Assembly: GCF_000276805.1 (NCBI RefSeq) | Contig: NZ_AKXQ01000005.1 | Coordinates: 124,001 to 188,000, forward strand | Length of the DNA: 64,000 nucleotides | DNA from: Moritella dasanensis ArB 0140 | GTDB lineage: Bacteria; Pseudomonadota; Gammaproteobacteria; Enterobacterales; Moritellaceae | Direction of reading: 5' to 3' | Part shown: positions 45,959-55,603 of the stretch, piece after piece | Numbering within the stretch: the first letter of the stretch is position 1 | How the letters are laid out: each line of letters opens with the position of its first letter | Notes under the pieces: model-generated | Told to the model about the DNA's origin: nothing | Seen by the model: only the letters and a program-made list of their open reading frames with translations | The model's database searches: none | Program-made: the position numbers and the translations under genes

Positions 45959-46348
45959 ATGAAAATTCGTTTCCACCTTATCGCAGCACTCGCTATTACT
46001 TCACTATTCGGTTGCGGCGGCGGAGAGCAATCTCTAAAAGTAACGGCTAGTGCATATACCTCAAGTGTTGGCGAAACAGATTCAACGCCAAACCTTGCTG
46101 CTTGGGGCGATATTCTTAAACCTGGTATGAAGTCTATTGCTGTGTCGAGAGACCTACTCGAAATGGGTCTTACTCACAATCAAGAAGTGAGAATCGAAGG
46201 CTTTGAAGGGACTTACTTAGTACTGGATAAGATGAATAAGCGCTGGGAAAAGAAAATCGATATCTACATGGGTAACGATGTTCAAAAAGCAAGACAATGG
46301 GGTAAGCAGGAAGTTGTTATCTATTGGACTGTAGAAGAAGAAAAGTAG
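45959..46348 (+). CDS. 3D-domain lipoprotein
   Basis: 129 residues. Lipobox LFGC. The mature part is a 3D (three-aspartate) double-psi barrel: VTASAYTSSVGETDSTPNLAAWGD, ILKPGMKSIAVSRDLLEMGL, G-T-Y-L-V-L-D-K-M and KKIDIYMGNDVQKARQWGKQEV. Related to cell-wall-active RlpA/MltA-like barrels, suggesting a peptidoglycan-related role, but catalysis is not shown. AAAGGA precedes the ATG. Confidence 0.85.
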   Translation: MKIRFHLIAALAITSLFGCGGGEQSLKVTASAYTSSVGETDSTPNLAAWGDILKPGMKSIAVSRDLLEMGLTHNQEVRIEGFEGTYLVLDKMNKRWEKKIDIYMGNDVQKARQWGKQEVVIYWTVEEEK

Positions 46349-46393
46349 CGCTTAACGCCCTACCGATTTGATTCGATTTATATTTATTTCAAT

Positions 46394-46427
46394 AAAAAAC
46401 CTGAGTAACAGCTACTCAGGTTTTTTT
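46394..46427. terminator. Bidirectional terminator after the 3D lipoprotein gene
   Basis: A-run, ACCTGAGTA, 5-base loop, TACTCAGGT, T-run. It can act on both strands. Confidence 0.88.
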
Positions 46428-46474
46428 ATGCGCATAATTTCATGCTAACAGTCTGTAGCGTAAATCGCAGATAT

Positions 46475-46529
46475 AAAAAAGGCTCATCACAGCTCTTTAT
46501 TAGAAAGAGAGCTATGTGATGAGCCTTTT
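46475..46529 (-). terminator. Terminator of the ABC-F gene
   Basis: AAAAGGCTCATCAC (46477-46490) pairs with GTGATGAGCCTTTT (46516-46529), with further partial pairing inside. The A-run at 46475-46480 gives the minus-strand U-run. Confidence 0.85.
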
Positions 46530-46582
46530 ATTTACAAGCTATAAATCTTAAACCAAGCAACGTATTGCTTGGCTAAGAATAA

Positions 46583-48166
46583 TTATTTGCTTGCGATGTA
46601 TTCTTCGTAAGTACCGTCGAAGTTAACGATGCCGTTTGGAGTAATATCCCAGATACGTGTAGCAACTGTAGATACGAACTCACGGTCATGAGAGATGAAT
46701 AGTAAAGTACCTTCATATTTCTCAAGCGCCATGTTTAATGACTCAATTGATTCCATATCCATGTGGTTAGTTGGTTCATCCATTAATAATACATTTGGTT
46801 TTTGCATCATTAATTTACCGTAAAGCATTCGGCCTTTTTCACCACCAGATAGAACACTTACTTTCTTGCTAATGTCATCATTAGAGAATAATAAACGACC
46901 TAGGTAACCACGAACAGTTTGATCGTCATCGCCTTTTTCTTTCCACTGGTTCATCCACTCCATAAGCGTCATATCTTCTTCGAAGTATGATTCATGGTCC
47001 TGTGCATAGTAAGCGATGTTTACGTTTTCAGACCATTTGTACTCACCCGCATCTGGAGTAAGTTCGTCTGCTAACATACGCATTAATGTTGTTTTACCAA
47101 CACCATTGGTACCGATAATTGCGATACGCTCGCCAACTTCAACCATAGCTTTGAAGTCTGAGAATAACGGACCTTCATCAAAGCCTTTTGTTAGACCTTC
47201 AATTTCTAGTGCATTACGGTAAAGTTGTTTTTCTTGCTCGAAACGAATAAATGGCGTTTGACGGCTAGAAACTTTAACTTCATCAAGCTCAATTTTATCA
47301 AGACGTTTAGCACGTGATGATGCTTGTTTGGCTTTAGATGCGTTTGCAGAGAAACGAGCAACGAATGCTTTAAGCTCTGTAATTTGAGCTTCTTTTTTCG
47401 AGTTGCTTGTTAGTAGTTGCTCGCGTGCTAATGTAGCAGCAAACATGTAGTCATCATAGTTACCTGGGTAAACGCGTAGTTCACCGAAATCAAGGTCAGC
47501 CATGTGAGTACAAACACTGTTTAAGAAATGACGATCATGCGAGATGATTACCATTGTACTTTGACGTGCGTTTAGCGTTTCTTCTAACCAGTCAATCGTT
47601 GCGATATCCAAGTTATTCGTTGGTTCGTCAAGTAGTAAGATATCTGGATCAGAGAATAGTGCTTGTGCTAGTAGTACACGTAGTTTCCAACCTGGAGCAA
47701 CTTCGCTCATTAGGCCGTAATGTAATTCTACTGGGATACCAACACCGATTAGTAGTTCACCCGCACGAGATTCAGCTGTGTAGCCGTCCATCTCTGCAAA
47801 TTCACTTTCTAAATCACCAACACGCATACCATCTGCTTCAGACATATCTGGGTTAGCATAAATTGCGTCACGTTCTTCTTTCACAGTCCACATTTCTGCG
47901 TGGCCCATGATCACAGTATCAAGTACTGTATTTTTTTCGAATGCGAATTGATCCTGACGTAATTTACCTAGACGTTCGTTTTCATCAAGTTTCACGTTAC
48001 CAGAGCTTTGATCTAAATCGCCACCTAGGATTTTCATGAATGTTGATTTACCACAGCCGTTAGCACCGATTAAACCGTAACGGTTACCGCCACCGAACTT
48101 AACTGAGATATTTTCGAAAAGTGGCTTGGCACCGAACTGCATTGTAATATTTGCTGTGCTAATGAT
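46583..48166 (-). CDS. ybiT: ABC-F family ATPase, YbiT type, with apparent non-AUG start
   Basis: Two ATPase domains with Walker [10 protein letters not shown] and GTNGVGKTT, Walker [12 protein letters not shown] and [11 protein letters not shown], first signature in the YbiT form [12 protein letters not shown], second [10 protein letters not shown], and the ABC-F linker of about 80 residues. There is no membrane domain. ABC-F proteins act on ribosomes. The first ATG (48142) lies inside the conserved [10 protein letters not shown] and has no ribosome site. Eight codons upstream complete the known N-terminus (S-T-A-N-I-T-M), preceded by ATC-ATT and, 8 bases ahead, AGGAG. Translation therefore seems to begin at AUC 48166 or AUU 48163. 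Confidence 0.88.
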   Translation of the reverse strand: MISTANITMQFGAKPLFENISVKFGGGNRYGLIGANGCGKSTFMKILGGDLDQSSGNVKLDENERLGKLRQDQFAFEKNTVLDTVIMGHAEMWTVKEERDAIYANPDMSEADGMRVGDLESEFAEMDGYTAESRAGELLIGVGIPVELHYGLMSEVAPGWKLRVLLAQALFSDPDILLLDEPTNNLDIATIDWLEETLNARQSTMVIISHDRHFLNSVCTHMADLDFGELRVYPGNYDDYMFAATLAREQLLTSNSKKEAQITELKAFVARFSANASKAKQASSRAKRLDKIELDEVKVSSRQTPFIRFEQEKQLYRNALEIEGLTKGFDEGPLFSDFKAMVEVGERIAIIGTNGVGKTTLMRMLADELTPDAGEYKWSENVNIAYYAQDHESYFEEDMTLMEWMNQWKEKGDDDQTVRGYLGRLLFSNDDISKKVSVLSGGEKGRMLYGKLMMQKPNVLLMDEPTNHMDMESIESLNMALEKYEGTLLFISHDREFVSTVATRIWDITPNGIVNFDGTYEEYIASK

Positions 48167-48240
48167 AGGGAACGCTCCTGTCCAAAAATGGACTAAAATA
48201 TAAATTACTGAATTTTAAGTTGGCGGAGTATATCACCTAA

Positions 48241-48256
48241 TGTGATGTAAATCACG
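48241..48256. promoter_or_regulatory. CRP-like site upstream of the ABC-F gene
   Basis: TGTGA-TGTAAA-TCACG matches the CRP half-sites TGTGA and TCACA at 9 of 10 positions, about 75 bases upstream of the start. Likely cAMP-CRP or an FNR-like regulator, by motif only. Confidence 0.5.
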
Positions 48257-48410
48257 TAGTCTGATTGGTAAAATTGAAAGGATTTTAAAGTTAATACGGG
48301 ATAATTGCAGTTTACTTTTAAAAGATTGATATTTGATGATATTCGCTATGATGGACAAAGCAGTGACAATCCGTTATCACTGCTTTTATTAGCAAGTAGC
48401 TGTAAGCAAA

Positions 48411-49859
48411 CTATGGGCAATCGGTAATGATACCAGCGTCACCATCACTCAACGAGCTTGGCGCTGCAGTGGTATTTGCAGCGTCATATAAGCATGCACC
48501 CAAAGCAGTATCCAACTTGGGTCCAGCCATACCTGGCCCTGTAGTATAACCCCAAGAGTTTACCGAGATGATATCCCAAACATCGTTACCATTATATTGT
48601 AGCCAAGGACCACCCGAAGCACCGCCTGATAAACCGCAACTTGGTAACCACCAATTCACAGCACCTATCGTTGTCATGCCTTCTGCGCAATACATAAAGT
48701 GCGGGTCATCAGCATAGGAATAACCTAAACCATAGCTATATGTACCGTCCCCTTCACTATGTAGCGGAGCAATAAAGTTAATGTTTAGCGCAGGTACCGC
48801 GTCGGATAAAATATCAGAACTAGCTGTGTTACCACTGTGTGCGTCGCTATCATTGACAACATAATAGGCGTGGTCCCATTTTATATTATTCGGGAACGTA
48901 GTTTGCGCCCAACCTCTATCAACAACCCCAAATGCCGTGCTCCAGCAACCAATCACATCATTACTGCAGTTGGTATCTGTGCCTGTACCTGAATCACTTT
49001 GATTGGGGATAAACAACACATTACGGGCAAAGGCTTTATTGGTATCGTCATAAACACAATGCGCTGCGGTTAAAATGAGTGAGCGCCCAGTGGTCGAATT
49101 TTTTACAACTGTGCCAGAACACACATAACCGTTCCACTGTCTTTTAAGTTGGTCCGCTGGCATTTCAAAATAGATACGCCCTGCGGCCCACTGCACATCA
49201 GCACTAACATCTTGTCCGCTGATACTCCAATTGCCATTAACCACTATCTCTTCTGTTACTGGTGGTTCAGTAACACCGCTGCCACCATCGACATCAAAAC
49301 AAACTTCAGGTGAGGTACTACGATTGCCGCCGCGTTTAGCGGTATCCCTTGCAGTCACGTACCAACACCATTCACCGTAAGTAAGATTTTGGGCTGCTGC
49401 AGTCCAACTATCAGTAGATGAATTCGCTGAAAAACTGTAATTCGTTGGGTTAGCTGTCGGGCCGGTGAGATAAAAATCAACCCGAGATACCGCGACATTA
49501 TCGGTCACCGTCGCCGCCAATATAACCGAAGTATCAAGCTCACCAGCATCCGGTGATAGATTAGATATCACCGGCGCAGTAGTATCCCGACTACGCTTTG
49601 GTTTTCCTGCTAGTGGCTTCATGGTATGACCGTAAGGCATTAACTCACCCTGCTTAACCCGCATATAACCTTGCCCTTGCGGATCAATAAATAAGTCTCT
49701 GGGCACTGCTGCATGTCGCCGCGAGTTATCCCAATGTTGTAAAACACGAGTATGATTTGGATTAAGTCCCGCGTTTGGATTCGGAGCGGCAAAAGAGGTA
49801 TTAATAAATAAAATAGGAAGGCTAGATATTACAATCAGACTGCTTTTAGCGAAGGCCAT
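48411..49859 (-). CDS. Secreted trypsin-like serine protease with an Ig-like domain
   Basis: 482 residues from ATG 49859 (GTG four codons earlier also possible; GTGAG sits ahead of the ATG). Signal peptide, then an Ig/Big-like segment (TTAPVISNLSPDAGELDTSVILAATVTDNVAVSRVDFYL), then a chymotrypsin-fold domain. Its catalytic H is in LILTAAHCVYDD and its S in CGLSGGASGGPWL. The triad D is probably in KWDHAYYV. Several cysteines could form disulfides. Likely exported by type II secretion. Single-gene unit. Confidence 0.85.
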   Translation of the reverse strand: MAFAKSSLIVISSLPILFINTSFAAPNPNAGLNPNHTRVLQHWDNSRRHAAVPRDLFIDPQGQGYMRVKQGELMPYGHTMKPLAGKPKRSRDTTAPVISNLSPDAGELDTSVILAATVTDNVAVSRVDFYLTGPTANPTNYSFSANSSTDSWTAAAQNLTYGEWCWYVTARDTAKRGGNRSTSPEVCFDVDGGSGVTEPPVTEEIVVNGNWSISGQDVSADVQWAAGRIYFEMPADQLKRQWNGYVCSGTVVKNSTTGRSLILTAAHCVYDDTNKAFARNVLFIPNQSDSGTGTDTNCSNDVIGCWSTAFGVVDRGWAQTTFPNNIKWDHAYYVVNDSDAHSGNTASSDILSDAVPALNINFIAPLHSEGDGTYSYGLGYSYADDPHFMYCAEGMTTIGAVNWWLPSCGLSGGASGGPWLQYNGNDVWDIISVNSWGYTTGPGMAGPKLDTALGACLYDAANTTAAPSSLSDGDAGIITDCP

Positions 49860-49939
49860 AATATTACTCACAATAATGGTAGCAGGGCGACGAGATCCTT
49901 CTCATCATCTAGCTTTGTAAGTATAGAGCTAGATTTAGC

Positions 49940-50584
49940 TTAAGCCACCGCAGTAGGCACTTGCGAGAATAGCAACCATGCACCAAGTAATACGAATACT
50001 GAACCCATGATCTTATGCTGGTAGATGTGGAAACGTTCATTGGCTAATAATGATTTACCTAATGTACCGACCGTGACTACCAGCAGTAAGTTAAACAACA
50101 AACCTAATACATTAAGCAGTAAACCTAGCGCTAGCATTTGTTCGCCAGATGAAGTCTCAATATTTGATGATACGAACTGGGGTAAAAACAACACAAAGAA
50201 TAATAATGCTTTTGGGTTTAATAGATTGCTGAACACCGCTTTACGATACAATGAACGCGCCATTTTACTGGTTTGATTCACTTCAGGTGCCACTACCGAG
50301 CTAGTGCGTAAACAATCCCAACCCATTTTTAATAAATACAAACCACCCAAAAAATGCAGCGCTTTAAGGGCTATCGGGCTCATGGCGATCATCGCAGAAA
50401 CACCCATCGCCGCTAATAACGTCAAGATAATACCTGATGTTGCGTTACCTAAGCTGGCAAATAATCCCACCTTGCGGCCATAGCTTAAACTTGAACTGGC
50501 AATTAATAACATGTCAGGACCAGGGATAAGTAATAACGCTACAACAGCAGTTAAATAGAGGGGTAAAATAGAGAAATCAATCAT
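49940..50584 (-). CDS. LysE/RhtB-family exporter
   Basis: 214 residues. Shows the family mark LLIPGPDMLLIASSSLSYGRKVGL and FSNLLNPKALLFFVLFLPQFV. About six helices. Exports amino acids or homoserine lactone-like compounds; substrate unknown. Downstream of and co-directional with a LysR gene, with a 219-base gap. Confidence 0.88.
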   Translation of the reverse strand: MIDFSILPLYLTAVVALLLIPGPDMLLIASSSLSYGRKVGLFASLGNATSGIILTLLAAMGVSAMIAMSPIALKALHFLGGLYLLKMGWDCLRTSSVVAPEVNQTSKMARSLYRKAVFSNLLNPKALLFFVLFLPQFVSSNIETSSGEQMLALGLLLNVLGLLFNLLLVVTVGTLGKSLLANERFHIYQHKIMGSVFVLLGAWLLFSQVPTAVA

Positions 50585-50803
50585 GAAGGGTTCGCATTAC
50601 AAAAAAAGAAACTGGATTGTAATACAATTAGCGATATTTTCACCTACTTTTTAAGTTGTAGGTGAAATCAATAACCAAAAGCTTAACTGGCGTTAATAGA
50701 TCGCGCTAGATTAATGGCGATCTAACGCATTTATGGCGGTATTTAACAGCGATTAAAATAGACGTCATTTAAATGAACGGTTATGCGCTAATAACACAAA
50801 CGA

Positions 50804-51706
50804 TTAAAAATTCTCTTTCATGTCCAGATAACAAGCGCGGATATGCTCGATTAACAGCTGCACTTTTTTCGCTGGCTTTCGGGTATACGGATACACGGCA
50901 TAAATACCGATCACCTTGGCTGTTTGCTGTGATAGTACTTCCACCAGCTTGCCACTATCGAGTTCGTTATAAACCAAACATTTTGGTAAGTAAGCTAAGC
51001 CCTTCCCTGCCAATGCGGCTTGCTTTAACGCCACTGCATTGTTAGAACTAAAGTTACCCGATACTTTGACATTGTACGGGGCGTCATCATGAGTGAATAA
51101 CCAATTGAATGCACCGCTAGTTTGGCAGGTATAACCGAGGCAATTATACGGCGCCAGCTGTTCGGGGAATTGCGGTTCACCTTGTTGCGCTAAATATTCA
51201 GGGCTCGCGCAAATCATCCAACGCGAATTAAAGATATGACGCGCAATCAAACTGGAATCTTCTAAATGACCAGTACGGATCACCAAGTCATAACCATCGG
51301 CAACCAAATCGACAAAGTCATTATTCATCGACATATCGACAGTTAGTCCTGGATGCTTTTCACAAAACTCAGACACGGCTCTCGCTAATAAAAGCTCACC
51401 GGAGATAGTGGGTACTGACATCTTGATATGACCCGCTAAGGTTTCACTGTAACTGGTCACGGTATCAAAGGCATTTTTAGCCGTTTGGGCGATACCTTTA
51501 GCACGGTAAAACAACATTTCACCGGCTTCGGTTAATGTCAGCTTACGGGTAGTCCGAAAGATGAGCTGCACACCTAAGTCTTCTTCTAATCGGCTGATAC
51601 GTTTACTCACCACAGACTTAGTGACCTTGTTCGCTTCAGCTACTTTGCTAAATGAACCAAGTTCTATCACTTGGGTAAATAACACTAAATCATCAATTTG
51701 CGGCAT
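50804..51706 (-). CDS. LysR-family transcriptional regulator
   Basis: 300 residues. HTH: LVLFTQVIELGSFSKVAEANKVTKSVVSKRISRLEEDLGVQLI, then the effector domain with TRTLTLTEAG-like TRKLTLTEAGEMLFYRAKG. This is the CrgA/AaeR-like subgroup by overall look. Neighbour of an RhtB exporter, and close to the lut genes upstream. Either could be a target. Confidence 0.88.
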   Translation of the reverse strand: MPQIDDLVLFTQVIELGSFSKVAEANKVTKSVVSKRISRLEEDLGVQLIFRTTRKLTLTEAGEMLFYRAKGIAQTAKNAFDTVTSYSETLAGHIKMSVPTISGELLLARAVSEFCEKHPGLTVDMSMNNDFVDLVADGYDLVIRTGHLEDSSLIARHIFNSRWMICASPEYLAQQGEPQFPEQLAPYNCLGYTCQTSGAFNWLFTHDDAPYNVKVSGNFSSNNAVALKQAALAGKGLAYLPKCLVYNELDSGKLVEVLSQQTAKVIGIYAVYPYTRKPAKKVQLLIEHIRACYLDMKENF

Positions 51707-51789
51707 GCAATTCTCGGTTTACTAAAATAAAGGGACGCTATAATTATACACGTAAACGCCCATAGATAACGAGGGCGTTTACGTAACAA

Positions 51790-52503
51790 CTACATATCAG
51801 CAATAACAACATAAGCGGCATGAATAGGACCATGCACACCCACTACTTTGATTAACTCGATATCAGCGGTTGAGCTAGGGCCTGAGATAAAGTTAACACA
51901 AGACGGTAAACGCTCACCTGCTTGGGCTTTATCATGCAACACTTTCGCAGCTTGGGTAATACGCGGCACAATTTGGCTTTGTGGCACCAAGAATACCGAT
52001 GTTTCAGGTAATAGGCTGACCGAACGACCATGCGATGCAGCGCTGTGCAATACCATCGTGCCCGACTCTGCTAGCGCTTGTTCTGCAAACACAATACCGA
52101 CTTTCGCTTGTTCTGCTTGCTTGATATTAACGGCATGAGCTTGGTCAACATCCCAAGTATAAACATCATCAAACTGCAGTTTTAAGCAATTAGCCACGTC
52201 GAGTTCAGCCAAGCGGTTATCACCTGACACGACAATTTTACCGGCGCGGAAACCAGTACAAATACTGATTAAGGTTTCATGTAATTCAGCTTTAGTACAG
52301 CTCACACCTAATGAGTTTAAATTAGTCTTAGTAAACTCTAAAAGTGCATCAGCAAGTTGTTGTTGGCTAAAGTCTGCCATCACATCATGATGCGGGTTAT
52401 GCGGCAATGGCGGACGAACAACGCCTTGAGTATTAATTTCGCGCCCCAGTTTAGATGCCAATGAACCCAAAAAACTATCGCGATTATGTATCTTAGCTTG
52501 CAT
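51790..52503 (-). CDS. lutC: Lactate utilisation protein LutC (LUD domain)
   Basis: 237 residues, an LUD-domain protein (VGIVFAEQALAESGTMVLHSA, GRSVSLLPETSVFLVPQSQIV, NFISGPSSTADIELIKVVGVHGP). Third gene of lutABC, starting 2 bases after the lutB stop. LutABC oxidise L-lactate to pyruvate as an iron-sulfur complex in many bacteria. Confidence 0.92.
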   Translation of the reverse strand: MQAKIHNRDSFLGSLASKLGREINTQGVVRPPLPHNPHHDVMADFSQQQLADALLEFTKTNLNSLGVSCTKAELHETLISICTGFRAGKIVVSGDNRLAELDVANCLKLQFDDVYTWDVDQAHAVNIKQAEQAKVGIVFAEQALAESGTMVLHSAASHGRSVSLLPETSVFLVPQSQIVPRITQAAKVLHDKAQAGERLPSCVNFISGPSSTADIELIKVVGVHGPIHAAYVVIADM

Positions 52504-52505
52504 AA

Positions 52506-54005
52506 TTATTTCTCAACCTTGTCAGTGTTAGAGTAAAGGTTAGGTTTAGGGTTAACGATACCTGTCACAGCTGCCAACTCTTTACCTGCATCAGCAGCAT
52601 CACGATTAGCAAACCAACTGCGGAATGACTCGCCATCTGGTTGTGGTAAGTCGCGGGCTTCAGTCCATTCAGCAACAGCGCCAACGTTAATCGGTAGCTT
52701 GCCATCTTTAATCACTTTCGGCGCCACTTTACCGCCCACCTTCATCGCCACGTTCCACAACTTAGGGCTGGAATTAAGGTAGTTAAAGGCCGATACCGTC
52801 ATGCGTTCCGCCAATGGTGTGATCTTTTTAATCACCATTTTTTCACGGTGTTTTAATAACAAATCTGATAGTGGGATCTTAACCGGACAGACATCATTAC
52901 ACGCTTGGCATAATGAACAGGCATACGGTAAATCTTGGAAATCATCATAACCACCCAACAGTGGTGACAGTACCGCGCCAATCGGACCAGAGTAAATAGA
53001 ACCGTAAGACTGACCACCAATGTGGCGATAAGCAGGACACGTATTCACACAGGCAGCGCAACGGATACAACGTAAAATGTCTTTAAACTCTGAAGCTAGA
53101 ATGTCTGAACGACCGTTATCTAAGATCACTAAATGGAACTCTTCAGCGCCATCCATATCATTGGATTCTCGTGGACCCGTAATCGCGGTGACATAACCCG
53201 TTAATGGCAGACCAACCGCACTACGGCATAACAAGCTAACCATGATATCCAGTTCTTCAAAGGTTGGGACAATACGCTCCATACCCATCACCGCGATATG
53301 TACTTTTGGTAATGAAGTAGCTAATCGCGCGTTACCTTCATTAGTCACTAAGCTAATTGAACCAGATTCGGCAACCGCAAAGTTACAGCCGGTGATACCA
53401 ATGTCTGCTTCGATAAAGTCATGACGAATGTGTTCACGCACAAAGCGTGTCATTTCTTCCGGATCAGAACTGCCTTTATAGCCAATCTTGTCTTCGAATA
53501 CACCACGGATCTGTTCACGGTTTTTGTGTAGCGCTGGTACCACGATGTGTGACGGTGGATCGCAGTCATCCACTTGTAAAATGTATTCACCTAAATCGGT
53601 TTCAATCACTTCGCAGTTGTTACGTTGAATTACTGCGTTCAAACCAATCTCTTCGGTCACCATGGATTTAGATTTGACGACTTTTTTAGCGTTTTTTTCT
53701 TGGATTATATTTTCAATATAGTCTGTGGCTTGTTCCGATGTTTCAGCAAAAAACACATGACCACCGGCTTTTTGCACGTTTTCACTTAACTGATGTAAGT
53801 AGTAGTCAAGGTTGTCTAATACATGCTCACGGATCTGCTTTCCGTTTTCACGCCACTCATCCCAGTTACCGAGTTTATCCGCGGCTAATTGGCGATTAGT
53901 GAACATACGCTCTTGGGCATTGGCCACCGATTTACGCATAAAGCTATCTTGCATTTGATCTTTAATACGCTGTTTAAAGATCACATCACTGGTTTTCATC
54001 GACAT
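52506..54005 (-). CDS. lutB: Lactate utilisation iron-sulfur protein LutB
   Basis: 499 residues. N-terminal LUD domain ([30 protein letters not shown]..., [23 protein letters not shown]) and two 4Fe-4S motifs, [15 protein letters not shown] and [17 protein letters not shown], with a C-terminal DUF3390-like tail. The ATG at 54005 is one base after the lutA stop (TAATATG) and has GGAGG 9 bases ahead; the longer frame overlaps lutA. Core of the L-lactate dehydrogenase complex. Confidence 0.94.
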   Translation of the reverse strand: MSMKTSDVIFKQRIKDQMQDSFMRKSVANAQERMFTNRQLAADKLGNWDEWRENGKQIREHVLDNLDYYLHQLSENVQKAGGHVFFAETSEQATDYIENIIQEKNAKKVVKSKSMVTEEIGLNAVIQRNNCEVIETDLGEYILQVDDCDPPSHIVVPALHKNREQIRGVFEDKIGYKGSSDPEEMTRFVREHIRHDFIEADIGITGCNFAVAESGSISLVTNEGNARLATSLPKVHIAVMGMERIVPTFEELDIMVSLLCRSAVGLPLTGYVTAITGPRESNDMDGAEEFHLVILDNGRSDILASEFKDILRCIRCAACVNTCPAYRHIGGQSYGSIYSGPIGAVLSPLLGGYDDFQDLPYACSLCQACNDVCPVKIPLSDLLLKHREKMVIKKITPLAERMTVSAFNYLNSSPKLWNVAMKVGGKVAPKVIKDGKLPINVGAVAEWTEARDLPQPDGESFRSWFANRDAADAGKELAAVTGIVNPKPNLYSNTDKVEK

Positions 54006-54006
54006 A

Positions 54007-54792
54007 TTAGTTAACCTCCACGGTAAGGCTATCATTACTTGTAATCGTTGACTGACTCAGATCATCAACAACGTTGCTCATGAGCACATCAACAATATGT
54101 AACACTTTGACTGTTTTACCTTCACGCGATAAACGTCCGGCGATGTTCATTAGACAACTCACATCGGCACCAATTAAATAATCAGGGGTGACAGCAGTAA
54201 TATTAGCGGCTTTCTCTTTGACCATTTCGCCAGATATTTCAGCCATTTTGATTGAGAAGGTACCGCCAAAGCCACAGCAGGTTTCTTGATTTTTAATGCC
54301 GACTAATTCTAGCCCTTCGACATTACCCAGTAATTTAAGCGGTTCTTCACGCACACCTAATTTACGAATAAGACTACAAGAAGGATGATAAACGCCGCGC
54401 CCTGGTAGTTTCGCGCCGACGTTGACGATATTCAATTCGTTAACGATAAACTGTGTTAACTCGAACAAGCGATCCGATACCGCTTGCGCACGCGCCGCCC
54501 ACTCTGGTTCGTCCGCTAAGTACTCAGGGTATTTCTTTACCGCTGCTGCACATGAACCCGCTGGCGTCACTATTGGATAGTCATTACCTTCAAAGGCTCG
54601 GATTAGTGATTTCATCGCTGGCTTGCTTGATTCGATATACCCGCTATTCAATGACGGTTGACCGCAGCAGCCTTGCTCTTTCGGAAATAATACCTCGCAG
54701 CCTAACTGCTCTAGTAATAGCACTGTTTTTTTCGCTACGTTTGACTTAACAACGTCACATAGACAGGTTACAAAAAAATTAACTTTCATCAT
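54007..54792 (-). CDS. lutA: Lactate utilisation protein LutA (CCG-domain)
   Basis: 261 residues with two cysteine-rich CCG domains: [14 protein letters not shown] and [13 protein letters not shown], each with partner cysteines (VTCLCD, HPSCSL). Such domains bind iron-sulfur clusters in LutA and heterodisulfide-reductase-like proteins. First gene of lutABC. Divergent from the lactate permease across 811 bases. Confidence 0.93.
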   Translation of the reverse strand: MMKVNFFVTCLCDVVKSNVAKKTVLLLEQLGCEVLFPKEQGCCGQPSLNSGYIESSKPAMKSLIRAFEGNDYPIVTPAGSCAAAVKKYPEYLADEPEWAARAQAVSDRLFELTQFIVNELNIVNVGAKLPGRGVYHPSCSLIRKLGVREEPLKLLGNVEGLELVGIKNQETCCGFGGTFSIKMAEISGEMVKEKAANITAVTPDYLIGADVSCLMNIAGRLSREGKTVKVLHIVDVLMSNVVDDLSQSTITSNDSLTVEVN

Positions 54793-55603
54793 CTCACCTT
54801 GCTCACCGAGCTTATTTTTTGCAGCATGATATAAGTAAGTATGGCAAAAAACGAACGTAATTAACCCCCATAAATATGCAAATTGGTTGTACTGTGTGAT
54901 CTTAACTTTTTGTTAAGAATAACAATTTAATTTAAAACAACAGGTTACATTTTTACGTAGCTAAAAAGTGAAGTACCATTAGATCAAATATGGAAACAAT
55001 GAAGTTCGACATTAATGGTAATGCCGCTATTTTTGGTTTAGTGCAATTAGTCAGCAGTTATTCACGCTTGGCAATAGGTTTCATAATAGATAGAACAAGG
55101 GATTTGAAGAGTGCATGATGCGGTAATAAAATAACGTATTAATGCTTATAAATAGATAAACCCTATTTTTTGTGGTTGAATTTCATCAAAATTATTTACC
55201 TAATTACACTAAATCCATGAATCGCTTAATTTATCGATAATACCGCGCAATTTTATTACCGTGCATTATGACAATCACTGTTTCTAATACCGCTACAATC
55301 ATTTATGGTGTTTTATTGCTTGTTACGTAAGCCATTGATTTAAATCTTTTTGATAATTTACGTAATTTTACACTGCGTTGTTTATGTCACGTTTACAGCC
55401 CATAGTCCTAATTACATACCCCAAAAGAGGGGTGGAGTTTACTGCTCAAGCTCTTACAATCCATCTCCCACAAGACACGGGTATTCGAAAAGCGCAGTCA
55501 TTTAGTTAACTGTACTTTATCTACAATACATTCAAATACGATTATAAATAGACTCAAGCATGACTATCAGCGTAAACCCGATAGACTTATAGCCTGAGCA
55601 CAC
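54793..55603. other. Long divergent control region between lutABC and lldP
   Basis: 811 bases with no convincing gene. It holds two exact TTACGTAA palindromes (55323-55330 and 55358-55365), a dyad TTAACTTTTTGTTAA near 54903-54917, and a CCCC/GGGG short hairpin near 55421. One 42-codon open frame (54990-55118) is discussed among findings. Lactate-responsive control sites are expected here, though no known consensus is claimed. Confidence 0.5.

Noticed and set aside
55421-55434. CCCC-AAAAGA-GGGG hairpin as a terminator
   Set aside because: Only 4 bp with no T-run and no gene ending there.
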